A DNA stretch of 64,000 bases from Bacteroidales bacterium (GTDB lineage Bacteria > Bacteroidota > Bacteroidia > Bacteroidales > UBA932), in NCBI GenBank assembly GCA_022647615.1, contig JALCKZ010000001.1, forward strand, positions 46,178-110,177, given 5' to 3'. The notes beneath the pieces are model-generated. The model was not told the DNA's origin, ran no database searches, and saw nothing but the letters and a program-made list of their open reading frames with translations. How positions within the stretch are numbered: the first letter of the stretch is position 1; every line of letters starts with the position of its first letter. Made by a program: the position numbers and the translations under genes. Below are positions 46,376 through 55,334 of the stretch, one piece after another.

Positions 46376-46457
46376 TGCGGGCGAAGGGACTCGAACCCCC
46401 ACGCCGTTAAGCACTAGATCCTAAGTCTAGCGCGGCTACCAATTACGCCACGCCCGC
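46376..46457 (-). tRNA. tRNA-Leu (anticodon UAG)
   Basis: 82 nt on minus. Acceptor stem GCGGGCG/CGCCCGC, D arm with GGTAGCCGCGC, anticodon stem CTAGA/TCTAG with loop CTTAGGA (anticodon TAG), a long class II variable arm (TGCTTAACGGCGT) and T arm GGGGGTTCGAGTCCC. The discriminator base is A, as required for Leu. CCA is not encoded. It lies immediately downstream of tpiA on the same strand and next to accessory DNA, a typical integration neighbourhood. Confidence 0.95.
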
Positions 46458-46536
46458 ATTCCCGCTTAATTGGGACTGCAAATTTAACTACTTTTTGTTT
46501 TTGTGCAAATTTAGAGTAGTTTTTTTGCAGCGGTTT

Positions 46537-47310
46537 TTAGTAGCTTTTAGCTATCGCGATGAAATCATCTGCCTTTAAAGATGCGCCGCCGATAAGACCG
46601 CCGTCAATATCTTTCTGGGCAAACAGCTCTTTTGCATTGGAAGGCTTGCAGCTTCCTCCGTAAAGAATTGAAGTCTCTTCTGCCTGAGCGCCAAACTTTT
46701 CAGCCAATGTCTTTCTTATAAAAGCATGTATTTCCTCTGCCTGGGCGCTGGTTGCAGTCTTGCCTGTTCCTATTGCCCAAATTGGCTCATAAGCAACAAC
46801 AATCCTCTTCATCTCATCGGGAGTCAAATCAAAAAGGACCTCTTTAATCTCCTCGCCTACTACATCAAAGTGCTTCCCGGCCTCTCTTTGCGCAAGATTT
46901 TCTCCGCAGCAATAGATTACGGACAAACCGTTTGCAAGGGCAAGTTTCATCTTCTCTTTTAATATTGCATTTGTCTCATGATAGTACTCTCTTCTCTCTG
47001 AATGTCCTAGTATAACGTAAGTTACCGGGACAGATGCAAGCATTGCGGCTGAAACTTCTCCGGTATAAGCCCCTTTCTCCTTATCTGCGCAATTTTGAGC
47101 ACCCAGGGAAATTTTGCTTTTGCATACAGGACAGGTAATTGCAGCAAGCTCTTTGCTTACAGGGTAAAGATGCGTGAATGGAGTATTTATTATAAGATGC
47201 ACATCCTCAGGTACATCTCCCAATTTTGCAACAATCTGTTTTGCAAGTTCTACGCCTTCTGCAACTGTAGTATTCATTTTCCAGTTTCCGGCAACAATTT
47301 TTCTTCTCAT
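46537..47310 (-). CDS. tpiA: Triosephosphate isomerase
   Basis: Glycolytic TIM-barrel enzyme. 257 aa from ATG 47310 ([13 protein letters not shown]). Upstream in-frame ATGs would add up to nine residues overlapping the -7 region. Catalytic residues: Asn/Lys of GNWKMN, His of ILGHSERR, Glu of [13 protein letters not shown], and the phosphate loop [14 protein letters not shown] short extra segment [13 protein letters not shown] near residue 65 introduces a CxxC pair where most relatives have a plain turn. Divergent from the iron-transporter permease with -7 elements CAAAATTA (47335-47342, minus) and TAACTTTG (47353-47360, plus) close together. Confidence 0.96.
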   Translation of the reverse strand: MRRKIVAGNWKMNTTVAEGVELAKQIVAKLGDVPEDVHLIINTPFTHLYPVSKELAAITCPVCKSKISLGAQNCADKEKGAYTGEVSAAMLASVPVTYVILGHSERREYYHETNAILKEKMKLALANGLSVIYCCGENLAQREAGKHFDVVGEEIKEVLFDLTPDEMKRIVVAYEPIWAIGTGKTATSAQAEEIHAFIRKTLAEKFGAQAEETSILYGGSCKPSNAKELFAQKDIDGGLIGGASLKADDFIAIAKSY

Positions 47311-47334
47311 AATCATGTGTTTTAATAACCGGAG

Positions 47335-47360
47335 CAAAATTATATATTTTTTTAACTTTG
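47335..47360. promoter_or_regulatory. Divergent -7 elements of tpiA and the FecCD-type permease
   Basis: TAATTTTG on minus (47342-47335) for tpiA and TAACTTTG on plus (47353-47360) for the permease, 10 bp apart. Predicted leaders are about 20 nt each. -33 elements are not clear. Confidence 0.55.
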
Positions 47361-47389
47361 TGGAAATCTATAAATCTGACAAAGGAAAC

Positions 47390-48388
47390 ATGAAGCGCAG
47401 GACTCTCTATTACATAATTTTTGCAGCCGCGCTTGTTTTGTTTTTTGCGGCGGACATTCTTTGCGGCTCCGTGGATATTTCAGTAAAGGATTTATTTACA
47501 ACATATATTGGAAAGGACATTTTAGTTCACTTCCGCCTGCCAAAGGCCATTGCTGCGCTATTCTGCGGTATTGCGCTGGGCACCTGCGGCTTGCAAATGC
47601 AGACTCTGTTCCGCAACCCGCTTGCAGATCCATACATATTGGGAGTAAGCAGCGGCGCAGGGCTTGGAGTTGCCCTCTATCTTATGGGGATGTCATGGTT
47701 TGGCGTATCGGCTGAAAACACTATATTTCAATCATTTGGAATAGCAGGTTCCGCTCTTGCCGGGGCGGTGCTTGTTACGATGCTTATTTTGTACGTATCC
47801 AAGAAAATGGAGGGGAATCTCTCTCTTTTAATCTTTGGAGTAATGATTGGCTTTATAGCGGGGGCGCTTGTTAATCTGCTGCAATACACCTCTAATGCTC
47901 ACGCACTTAAGACTTATGTGCTTTGGACAATGGGAAGTTTTGCCGGACTCACGACAGCACAACTTATTATTCTGGGAGTCATGATTGCGGCCGGCATTGT
48001 ACTATCTATCAAGAATATAAAGGATTTAAACGCGATACTTCTGGGAGAAGAATATGCGGCATCACTGGGTTTGGATGTCAAGAAAATCAGAGTCAGAGTA
48101 CTGGTTTCCACAACATTGCTGGCAGGAGGAGTTACCGCATTTTGCGGCCCTATAGGATTCCTGGGAATTGCAGTACCGCACATTGCGCGCTTTATTTTTA
48201 AGGATGCAAATCACCGCGTGCTGGTGCCTGCCACCATTTTAATTGGAGCGGCAATCACTTTATTTGCAGATACCATATCGCAAATCCCCGGGAGCGGAAT
48301 GGTGATTCCAATAAATACGGTAGCCGCATTGCTGGGCATACCAGTGATACTTGTAATACTCTGGAACGCAAGGAAATACTCAAATTGA
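47390..48388 (+). CDS. Iron/cobalamin ABC transporter permease (FecCD family)
   Basis: Inner-membrane permease for siderophore, haem or cobalamin uptake (BtuC/FecCD family). 332 aa from ATG 47390; the frame is open to 47174 but that region overlaps tpiA and precedes the promoter. About nine or ten helices. Family motifs are LPKAIAALFCGIALGTCGLQMQTLFRNPLADPYILGVSSGAGLG (about 48-91), LGEEYAASLGLD (the ATPase-contacting loop) and GPIGFLGIAVPHIARF. A 4-bp gap separates it from the ATPase gene. The substrate-binding protein and TonB receptor that usually accompany it are not in this window, so the ligand cannot be assigned. Confidence 0.92.
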   Translation: MKRRTLYYIIFAAALVLFFAADILCGSVDISVKDLFTTYIGKDILVHFRLPKAIAALFCGIALGTCGLQMQTLFRNPLADPYILGVSSGAGLGVALYLMGMSWFGVSAENTIFQSFGIAGSALAGAVLVTMLILYVSKKMEGNLSLLIFGVMIGFIAGALVNLLQYTSNAHALKTYVLWTMGSFAGLTTAQLIILGVMIAAGIVLSIKNIKDLNAILLGEEYAASLGLDVKKIRVRVLVSTTLLAGGVTAFCGPIGFLGIAVPHIARFIFKDANHRVLVPATILIGAAITLFADTISQIPGSGMVIPINTVAALLGIPVILVILWNARKYSN

Positions 48389-48392
48389 GATA

Positions 48393-49217
48393 ATGTCAGA
48401 ACTGCTTAAAATAGAGAACTTAACTTTGGGCTTTGGAGAAAAAGTCATCTTCAGAAACATTAATGCTTCTGAGGAGAACGGCAGCTTTATTGCCCTCATC
48501 GGTTCCAACGGACGGGGGAAAAGCACTCTGTTAAAGACTCTTGCGGGACTGGGCCCCATTTACAATAAGAAATTAATTAATAATCCCGACAGTTTGCAGC
48601 ATTCGGGGGAAGGCAGCATCTTGTACAAAGGCAAAAAAATAGAGCAATACACCAAGAAAGAATTTTCATCTTTGGTCTCATTTGTATTTCCCAACGGGCG
48701 CCGCACCAACAATCTGTCGGTAAAAGACATGTTGAGCATATACTGCTACTACAGAACAAATTGGATTGGCGCGCCGGGAGAAGATGAAGAGAGAAAAATT
48801 TCAAAAGCTTTGGAACAAGTTGGGCTGTCAGGGTTTGAAAATAGAAATAGTGCCAGCCTAAGCGATGGTGAATATCAAAGAGTTACAATAGCAGGAGCAT
48901 TGGTGCAGGATAGCGAGATTATTTTGCTGGATGAGCCGACGGCATTTTTGGATGTTGCAAATAAATTCACAATCACTAACTTGCTAAAGGAAATTGCACG
49001 CGCAAGCAGAAAGCTGATTATATTCTCCACTCATGATTTGCAGCTTGCAATCGGCATGTGCGACAGATTGTGGATAATGGCGGAGGATGGTTTTTATACA
49101 GGTGAGCCTCAGCAACTTATTGCTGAAGGCATAATGGATAAGATGTTTAAAGTTCCTGGATTAACATTTGATAAAACATTAAAGAATTTCACTTTCAAAA
49201 AGATTGATAAAAAATAG
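48393..49217 (+). CDS. ABC transporter ATP-binding protein (FecE/BtuD type)
   Basis: ATPase partner of the preceding permease. 274 aa. Walker A LIGSNGRGKSTLLKTLAG (near 35-52), Q-loop in SLVSFVFPNGRRTNNL (Gln replaced in the usual position), signature ASLSDGEYQRVTIAGAL (LSDGE rather than LSGGQ), Walker B IILLDEPTAFLDV, and H-loop FSTHD are all recognisable. An insert of about 20 residues (KKLINNPDSLQHSGEGSILY) follows the P-loop helix and contains a TCCCGACAG motif at the DNA level. The degenerate Q-loop and signature are unusual but each has precedent. Probably co-transcribed with queD. Confidence 0.9.
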   Translation: MSELLKIENLTLGFGEKVIFRNINASEENGSFIALIGSNGRGKSTLLKTLAGLGPIYNKKLINNPDSLQHSGEGSILYKGKKIEQYTKKEFSSLVSFVFPNGRRTNNLSVKDMLSIYCYYRTNWIGAPGEDEERKISKALEQVGLSGFENRNSASLSDGEYQRVTIAGALVQDSEIILLDEPTAFLDVANKFTITNLLKEIARASRKLIIFSTHDLQLAIGMCDRLWIMAEDGFYTGEPQQLIAEGIMDKMFKVPGLTFDKTLKNFTFKKIDKK

Positions 49218-49240
49218 ACATAGGTTTTGGAGGGAGCAAA

Positions 49241-49693
49241 ATGGCAATTTTAAGAATTACAAAAGAGTTTAGATTTGAGTGCGCACACGCTCTTAAGGGA
49301 TATGACGGCAAGTGCAGCCATATACACGGGCATTCTTACACTCTGAGAGTTACAGTAAAAGGGGAGCCGATATCGGACCCTAAATCTCCAAAGTACGGCA
49401 TGGTGATTGACTTTAATGATTTAAAGAGAATTGTCTGCGACAATATTGTGGACAAGTTTGACCACGCTCTTGTGCTTAGCAGGGAATCTCCTTTGGTTGA
49501 AGAGATTAGCAAAGCGTACGGCAACACGGTAATTACAGACTTCCAGCCAACCAGCGAGAATCTTGTTGCATATTTTGCCGCGCTGATAAGAGATGAATTG
49601 CCTGAAGGCGTTGAGCTTTATGCACTTAAGTTGGGAGAGACTTCAACCTCTTCCGCACGCTGGTACGCAGAGGATAACAAGCCAAAGGAATAA
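49241..49693 (+). CDS. queD: 6-carboxy-5,6,7,8-tetrahydropterin synthase (QueD)
   Basis: Converts dihydroneopterin triphosphate to 6-carboxytetrahydropterin in 7-deazaguanine (queuosine) synthesis. 150 aa, 6-pyruvoyl-tetrahydropterin synthase fold. The zinc-binding histidines are His15 in FECAHAL and the HGH pair in GKCSHIHGHSYTLRV (about 29-33). The catalytic Cys is in GKC, and Asp/His further along in VDKFDHALVLS. The C-terminal LGETSTSSARWY holds the pterin-anchoring Glu. No other queuosine genes are here. It is separated from polA by 16 bp. Confidence 0.93.
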   Translation: MAILRITKEFRFECAHALKGYDGKCSHIHGHSYTLRVTVKGEPISDPKSPKYGMVIDFNDLKRIVCDNIVDKFDHALVLSRESPLVEEISKAYGNTVITDFQPTSENLVAYFAALIRDELPEGVELYALKLGETSTSSARWYAEDNKPKE

Positions 49694-49709
49694 AGCAGAG
49701 CCGGCTATA

Positions 49710-52550
49710 ATGGATAAGATTTTTTTGATAGACGGACATGCGCAGATTTTCAGAATGTATTATGCATTCATGCGACATCCTTTGATTAATTCCAAAGGTG
49801 AGGATACTTCCATCCTTTTTGGATTTACTAAGATGGTGCTGGAACTTATTAATAAAGAGCATCCTACAAATTTGGCCGTAGTATTTGACGCTCCCGGAAA
49901 AACCTTCCGGCATAACGTCTTCAAAGAGTACAAGGCAAACCGCCCCCCTGCGCCGGAGCTTGTTATTCAGGCTCTTGAGCCGCTGCAGGAAATTTTGAAG
50001 GCATTAAATATACCTGTCGTGATGATAACAGGAGTTGAAGCGGATGATGTAATTGGCTCAATGGCAAAGCAGTGGGCGAATGACAGCAGACAGGTCTATA
50101 TGGTCACTCCGGATAAGGATTACGGACAAATTATTCAAAAAAATGTTTTCCAATATAAACTTCCAAAGGGCGGAAACGGAGATATTGAGGTAATTGGAAC
50201 GGAGCAGCTCTGCGCACATTACGGAATTAAAGACCCTGCTGGAGTCATTGATATTCTGACTATTTGGGGAGATTCATCAGATAATGTTCCGGGAATAAGA
50301 GGCATTGGAGAAGTTGGGGCTAAGAAGCTAATTGGCAAGTACGGAACATTGGAAAATGTTATGCAGCATATTGGGGAGCTGAGTACAAGTATCCAGAAAC
50401 ATATTAAGGAGTCTTCTGAAGAACAGATAAAGATGAGCCGCTTCCTGGTTACAATTAAAACTGATGTGCAGTTGCCTGTAACCGAGGAGGATATAAAGAT
50501 TGCAAAACCTGATTCAACGGCAGTAAATGAAATCTTTGCAAAGTATGAATTCAATTCCCTGAAGAAAATGATTCCGGGATTTGATTCCGGCGCCGCGCAA
50601 AAAAATCCTTTTGCAAATTCACATCCTGCAGTACACGGACCTGCCGCGGAAGTTGAAGATTACCCGGCAGACCAGGATGGAGGAGACTATCCGTCTGACT
50701 CAGCGACAGATGATTATCCGGTTGATAATGAGCCGGAGCAAAAATCTGACGTGCAAACAAATACGGAAAAGAGAGAGAGGAAAGTTTTCACAATTCCGGA
50801 TGTTGAATTTTGCTCTCTGGACAAAGTTGCAATGTCGGCAAAGAAAAATAAGGAGGTTGCAATTTTGATGACCGGAGAGAATTCTTTGACGCTTTGCGCA
50901 CCAGATAATTTTACACATATTATTGAAAATTTAGATGACCTTCAGAACACGTCCGACTACCCTATCCTAAACGAATTGCTCTCAGAACCAAGCATTTGCA
51001 AAACAGGTGCGGATGTAAAAGAGATAATAAAAGCCATAGCCGGGAAAACGGAGATTAAAGTCTGCGGAGATTTATATGATGTTCAGCTGATGCATTATGT
51101 ACTAAATACAGAGATTAGCCACAATGTAGATTTCATTGTTAAGCAGCAGCTGGGAATTGATATTGAGTCAATTGCATCAAGCAAAGAGGAGACCAAAGAT
51201 TTATTTTCCAACACTCAGCAAGAGACTGATGAGGAGAAAAAGGAGAGAGAGAAAAAGAGCGCAACAATATGCGCGCTGATGCTGCCGCTGAAAAAAGAGC
51301 TGGAAGAAAAACTGTCGGGAGACAAAGTATATAAGGAGATAGAGATGCCGCTGATAAGTGTGCTTGCGCAGATGGAGATGAACGGCGTAATGATTGATAC
51401 CAAGCAACTTAAGGAGTACAGCAAAGAGCTTACCATCCAGATGAATGAGATTGAGCAGGAGGCGCGCAAACTGGCGGATGATGCCGCAATCAACCTGTCA
51501 TCTCCTAAGCAAATTGGTATTCTGCTTTATGAAAAATTAAAGCTGAATCCCAACGTAAAAAAGAGTGTCAAAGGAAATTATTCAACGGATGAAACAACGC
51601 TGAATGAATTGAAGGAGAGTCACCCTATTGTTGGAAAAATACTGGAATACAGGAATCTTAAGAAACTGCTCTCTACATATATAGATGCTCTTCCGCTATT
51701 GATTAATCCAAAAACAGGAAGGGTACATACCACTTTTAATCAGTCGCTTACGGCAACTGGCAGATTAAGTTCCAATAACCCCAATCTGCAAAATATTCCG
51801 GTACGCACGGAGAGAGGCAGGGAGATAAGAAAGGCGTTTGTCCCTTCTAATCCCGACGGTTGTATTGTTTCAGCCGATTATTCTCAGATTGAACTTAGGC
51901 TGATGGCTCACATGAGCGGAGACCCTGACCTGATACAGGCATTCAACAGCGGCAAGGATGTTCATGCATCAACTGCCGCGAAACTTTACAATGTGCCTGT
52001 AGATGAGGTCACTGCAGAGCAGCGCAGAAAAGCCAAGACAGTTAATTTTGGAATTATTTACGGAATCTCCGCGTTTGGTCTTGCCGAGAGAATGGAGATT
52101 CCAATGAAAGAGGCAAAAGAATTTATTGACACATATTTTAAAACTTATCCGGGGGTGAGCCGCTATATTGCTGCAACCATAGAGACTGCGCGCAAGAAAG
52201 AGTATGTAGAAACTATCTATGGCAGAAGGCGTTACCTTAAAGATATAAACTCCCGCAATGCCAATGTCCGCAAGTTCAATGAGCGCAACGCCGTCAATGC
52301 CCCGTTGCAGGGGAGCGCCGCAGATATCATCAAACTTGCTATGATTCACGTCTTTGCAAGGATGCAGGCAGAGCATCTTAAGAGCAAGATGGTGCTGCAA
52401 GTTCATGATGAACTTGTGTTTGATGTAATCCCTTCTGAGAAAGAGGCAGTTATGAAGATTGCCAAAGAAGAGATGGAAAATGTTGTTAAGTTAAAAGTCC
52501 CTTTAACGGTAGAATGCAGCTATGGCGAAAACTGGCTCCAAGCACACTAG
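49710..52550 (+). CDS. polA: DNA polymerase I
   Basis: Repair and Okazaki-fragment polymerase. 946 aa from ATG 49710 (MDKIFLIDGHAQIFRMYYAFM), the canonical start; the longer open frame overlaps queD. The 5' nuclease domain covers 1-290. A Pro/Asp-rich linker (about 310-375) leads to the proofreading-like domain (380-570), where the first motif that should carry two acidic residues reads VAILMTGEN, so 3'-5' exonuclease is probably lost. Polymerase motifs are intact: A DYSQIELRLMAHMSGD, B RRKAKTVNFGIIYGISAFG, C QVHDELVFD. The last 29 bp overlap the sigma factor gene. Confidence 0.96.
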   Translation: MDKIFLIDGHAQIFRMYYAFMRHPLINSKGEDTSILFGFTKMVLELINKEHPTNLAVVFDAPGKTFRHNVFKEYKANRPPAPELVIQALEPLQEILKALNIPVVMITGVEADDVIGSMAKQWANDSRQVYMVTPDKDYGQIIQKNVFQYKLPKGGNGDIEVIGTEQLCAHYGIKDPAGVIDILTIWGDSSDNVPGIRGIGEVGAKKLIGKYGTLENVMQHIGELSTSIQKHIKESSEEQIKMSRFLVTIKTDVQLPVTEEDIKIAKPDSTAVNEIFAKYEFNSLKKMIPGFDSGAAQKNPFANSHPAVHGPAAEVEDYPADQDGGDYPSDSATDDYPVDNEPEQKSDVQTNTEKRERKVFTIPDVEFCSLDKVAMSAKKNKEVAILMTGENSLTLCAPDNFTHIIENLDDLQNTSDYPILNELLSEPSICKTGADVKEIIKAIAGKTEIKVCGDLYDVQLMHYVLNTEISHNVDFIVKQQLGIDIESIASSKEETKDLFSNTQQETDEEKKEREKKSATICALMLPLKKELEEKLSGDKVYKEIEMPLISVLAQMEMNGVMIDTKQLKEYSKELTIQMNEIEQEARKLADDAAINLSSPKQIGILLYEKLKLNPNVKKSVKGNYSTDETTLNELKESHPIVGKILEYRNLKKLLSTYIDALPLLINPKTGRVHTTFNQSLTATGRLSSNNPNLQNIPVRTERGREIRKAFVPSNPDGCIVSADYSQIELRLMAHMSGDPDLIQAFNSGKDVHASTAAKLYNVPVDEVTAEQRRKAKTVNFGIIYGISAFGLAERMEIPMKEAKEFIDTYFKTYPGVSRYIAATIETARKKEYVETIYGRRRYLKDINSRNANVRKFNERNAVNAPLQGSAADIIKLAMIHVFARMQAEHLKSKMVLQVHDELVFDVIPSEKEAVMKIAKEEMENVVKLKVPLTVECSYGENWLQAH

Positions 52551-53226
52551 CAGTGCTTATATAAAGCTCAGCGACAAGGAATTAATTGAACTTGCCCGCA
52601 GCGGAAAACAGATGGCCTTCACTATTTTGTTTGAACGCCACCATATTGGACTGATGAATCATATTAACAGCATCCTTATTGGCAAAGGCAATGTAAAATC
52701 CTCAATAAGAGAGGATAGCTTTGAACCGCAGGATGCATGCCAGGTCACATTCAACAAGGCCTTCAGCAACATTAACCTGTACAATCCAAAGTATAATTTT
52801 TCCACATGGCTGTATAATATTGCAAGAAATACTGCACTGGATTATGTCCGCAAAAGAAAAAAGGAAATAGATGATTCTGCAGAGGGTTTTAATGATAAAC
52901 AGGACATTAGCAATATCATTGCCGGGCCAAAAGATAATCCGGAAGAGAAACTTATCGGGAGCCAGGAAACAGAAGACGTGATGGCTAAAATTGATAAGTT
53001 GCCAAAAATTTACAAAGAAGTAATGTGCCTGTTTGTAGATGATTATGCTTACGAAGAAATTTCCAAGGAGCTTAACATTCCTGTAAGCAGCGTCAAAGTG
53101 CGCCTTAACCGTGCAAAAAACATGCTGGCCAAAATGTTCCCCGATAATCCGCTTGCACAAAAAAGACGCAGGAAAAACAAAGAAGGAATGAAAAAAAAGC
53201 AGAAAAGCAAAAAAGGAGATAATTAA
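52522..53226 (+). CDS. ECF-type RNA polymerase sigma factor
   Basis: Alternative sigma factor of the extracytoplasmic-function class, 234 aa. Region 2 (about 28-110) has MAFTILFERHHIGLMNHI and YNFSTWLYNIARNTALDYVRKRKK. Region 4 (about 155-205) has IDKLPKIYKEVMCLFVDDYAYEEISKELNIPVSSVKVRLNRAKNML. There is an extra acidic linker between the two, and a very basic tail (RRRKNKEGMKKKQKSKK). Unusually it overlaps polA by 29 bp and rsmG by 1 bp (TAATG), and no anti-sigma factor is adjacent, so it seems tied to housekeeping expression rather than to an envelope signal. Confidence 0.9.
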   Translation: MAKTGSKHTSSAYIKLSDKELIELARSGKQMAFTILFERHHIGLMNHINSILIGKGNVKSSIREDSFEPQDACQVTFNKAFSNINLYNPKYNFSTWLYNIARNTALDYVRKRKKEIDDSAEGFNDKQDISNIIAGPKDNPEEKLIGSQETEDVMAKIDKLPKIYKEVMCLFVDDYAYEEISKELNIPVSSVKVRLNRAKNMLAKMFPDNPLAQKRRRKNKEGMKKKQKSKKGDN

Positions 53227-53906
53227 TGGAAGAGCTGATATTCAAATATTTTCCAAACTTGTCAGATACACAGAGGGAGCAGTTTAAAATGCTGTTTCCT
53301 TTGTATAAAGATTGGAACAGCAAAATCAATCTTATCAGCCGCACTGATATTGATAATCTGTACGAGCACCACGTTCTGCACTCTCTTGCAATAGCTAAAT
53401 TCTTTGAGGATGAGAAAATTGCAGAAACAGCACATACAATTATGGACGTAGGCACCGGAGGCGGATTCCCCGGAGTTCCGCTTGCAATCATGTATCCGCA
53501 GATGAAGTTTTTACTTGTAGATTCTACCGGGAAAAAAATAATGGTTGCCGATGAAGTATGCAAAGCGCTTGGACTCAAGAATGTAACGGCAACTAAGGCA
53601 AGGGTTGAGGAGCTGGACTTGTCAGATTATTTTGACGGTTCCGCAGAGTGCGATTATATTGTTTCCCGCGCCGTAGCTGCATTGGACAAATTCATTCCGT
53701 GGGTTAAGGGAAAATATTCCGATGGAATAATTTACTTAAAGGGCGGAGATTTGGATAAGGAGATAAGAAGCGCTGCAAAGCAAAATGGAATATTAAGAGG
53801 AACTGTCGGGATTACGGAAATCACAAAATGGTTCCCTGCCCCCTATTTTGAGGGTAAAAAGGTGCTGTTTTTCCCGCGCAAGCAGAAAATGCTGCCGCAC
53901 AGGTAG
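53226..53906 (+). CDS. rsmG: 16S rRNA m7G527 methyltransferase RsmG
   Basis: SAM-dependent enzyme (former GidB) methylating G527 of 16S rRNA. 226 aa. The N-terminal helices are followed by the SAM-binding IMDVGTGGGFPGVPLAI (about 75-91), LLVDSTGKKIMVADEVCKALGL, the CDYIVSRAVAAL motif and YLKGGDL. It shares a TAATG stop-start overlap with the sigma gene, indicating translational coupling. A CTGTCGGGA copy (53803-53811) is in frame as part of GTVGI. rpmH follows 71 bp downstream with its own promoter. Confidence 0.96.
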   Translation: MEELIFKYFPNLSDTQREQFKMLFPLYKDWNSKINLISRTDIDNLYEHHVLHSLAIAKFFEDEKIAETAHTIMDVGTGGGFPGVPLAIMYPQMKFLLVDSTGKKIMVADEVCKALGLKNVTATKARVEELDLSDYFDGSAECDYIVSRAVAALDKFIPWVKGKYSDGIIYLKGGDLDKEIRSAAKQNGILRGTVGITEITKWFPAPYFEGKKVLFFPRKQKMLPHR

Positions 53907-53911
53907 AAAAT

Positions 53912-53942
53912 TTTGCCAATTAAAAAATAAAACTTACTTTTG
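53912..53942 (+). promoter_or_regulatory. Promoter of rpmH
   Basis: TTTG (53912-53915), exactly 19-bp spacer, TACTTTTG (53935-53942). This is one of the two best consensus promoters in the window. Initiation near 53949 gives a leader of about 30 nt. Confidence 0.75.
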
Positions 53943-53977
53943 CACTCCAATTCTGAGAATTATAAAAATATAAAGAT

Positions 53978-54130
53978 ATGAAACGCACATTTCAGCCATC
54001 AATACGCAAGAGACGCAACGCGCACGGATTTAGAGAGCGTATGAGCACTCCAAACGGAAGAAGAGTCCTATCTGCAAGACGCAAGAGAGGAAGGAAGAAA
54101 TTGACTGTATCATCAGAGAGAGACTTTTAG
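53978..54130 (+). CDS. rpmH: 50S ribosomal protein L34
   Basis: 50-aa ribosomal protein of the large subunit, read directly from ATG 53978 to TAG. It begins [18 protein letters not shown] and has [26 protein letters not shown], the L34 signature, extremely Arg/Lys-rich. The short acidic tail (SSERDF) slightly extends the usual 44-46 residues, which is common in Bacteroidota. Own promoter and terminator. A TCCCGACAG motif follows the stop at 54134-54142. Confidence 0.97.
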   Translation: MKRTFQPSIRKRRNAHGFRERMSTPNGRRVLSARRKRGRKKLTVSSERDF

Positions 54131-54163
54131 TTCTCCCGACAGATATACAAAAAAAGTTGAAGT

Positions 54164-54194
54164 AAAGTGTCCGAAATCCGGGCACTTTTTTTTT
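54164..54194 (+). terminator. Terminator of rpmH
   Basis: AAAGTGTCC-GAAATCC-GGGCACTTT stem with one T-G wobble, followed by a run of T. Confidence 0.85.
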
Positions 54195-54223
54195 GCATCA
54201 GCGCGGAAATGTAATTTGACCTG

Positions 54224-55315
54224 CTACTTTGAGCTCTTGCAATACTCTCTCATCTTGGCAATTACAGCAGTCATATCGGGAGGAAGAGGACTGTCAAACA
54301 TCACCTCTTTCCCGCTGGACGGATGAATAAAGCCTAACGTTTTTGCATGCAATGCCTGCCTTGGAAGAATCTCAAAACAGTTCTGAATGAACTGCTTGTA
54401 CTTGGAGAACACTGTGCCGGCCAGAATTTTATCTCCGCCGTAACGTTCATCATTAAACAGCGGATGCCCGATATGTTTCATGTGAACTCTTATCTGATGA
54501 GTCCTTCCCGTCTCCAGAATACACTCAACAACAGTAACATATCCAAATCTCTCCAACACTTTAAAATGAGTTACCGCATGCTTTCCAAAAGAGGCATCCT
54601 TAGTAACTTTAAACCTCATCCTGTCAGAAGGATCCCTTGCAATATTTCCATCTATAGTCCCGCTGTCCTCCGCAATATTTCCCCAAACAATGGCAACATA
54701 TTTTCTCTGAATTGAATGGTCAAAAAATTGTTTTGCAAGTTTCATCTGCGCCTCTTCATTCTTGGCTATCACCAAGATACCGGAAGTATCCTTATCTATT
54801 CTGTGAACCAGAATTCCGCATTTAAAATTCTCTTTGTCAACAGCTTTAGCCACCGGCTTATCTCCGTAAGTAAGGTGATATGCAACGGCATTTACAAGCG
54901 TTCCGGAAAAATGTCCGTGCCCCGGATGCACTACCAAACCAGCTTGTTTGTTGATAATCAGCACATCATCATCTTCATAGATAACATCCAGAGGAATGTA
55001 CTCCGGCCCAATGTCACTTGTCTGCTTCTCATACGGAAAGACCAGGGTAATGACATCCAGAGGTTTAACACGATAATTTGATTTCCCGGGCTTGCCGTTT
55101 ACAAGAACGTATCCGGCATCAATTGCCATCTGCACGCGGTTGCGGGAAGTCTGCACCATGCGTGCGGTAATAAACTTGTCCAGCCTGATTTGAGACTGCC
55201 CTCTGTCAGCTATAAATCTGTAATGTTCAAAGAGTTCCTCTACGCTGTCATCATCAGCTTCAGAGACATTCTCTTGCATCCCGACAGTTATATCTTTCAA
55301 ATCCTCTTTTGACAT
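54224..55315 (-). CDS. rluD: RluD-type ribosomal large subunit pseudouridine synthase
   Basis: Converts uridines of 23S rRNA to pseudouridine. 363 aa. An N-terminal acidic extension (about 1-35) precedes the S4 RNA-binding domain (RLDKFITARMVQTSRNRVQMAIDAGYVLVNG, about 42-72). The catalytic domain has GLVVHPGHGHFSGTLVNA and the active Asp in VHRIDKDTSGILVIAKN (near 170). GRTHQIRVHMKHIGHPLFNDERYGG near 275 is the RluA/RluD-family motif. The RluD label follows the S4 fusion and length; RluC-like specificity cannot be excluded. It follows the PASTA gene by 19 bp. Confidence 0.92.
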   Translation of the reverse strand: MSKEDLKDITVGMQENVSEADDDSVEELFEHYRFIADRGQSQIRLDKFITARMVQTSRNRVQMAIDAGYVLVNGKPGKSNYRVKPLDVITLVFPYEKQTSDIGPEYIPLDVIYEDDDVLIINKQAGLVVHPGHGHFSGTLVNAVAYHLTYGDKPVAKAVDKENFKCGILVHRIDKDTSGILVIAKNEEAQMKLAKQFFDHSIQRKYVAIVWGNIAEDSGTIDGNIARDPSDRMRFKVTKDASFGKHAVTHFKVLERFGYVTVVECILETGRTHQIRVHMKHIGHPLFNDERYGGDKILAGTVFSKYKQFIQNCFEILPRQALHAKTLGFIHPSSGKEVMFDSPLPPDMTAVIAKMREYCKSSK

Positions 55316-55334
55316 TGCAGCAGCCGGCCTCTAT

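Noticed and set aside
47174..47389. Longer start for the FecCD-type permease
   Set aside because: It overlaps tpiA on the other strand, precedes the -7 element, and encodes no family-like sequence before ATG 47390.
47923..48201. Further overlapping frames inside the permease and other long genes
   Set aside because: These are alternate-frame shadows of well-supported genes with no codon or motif support.
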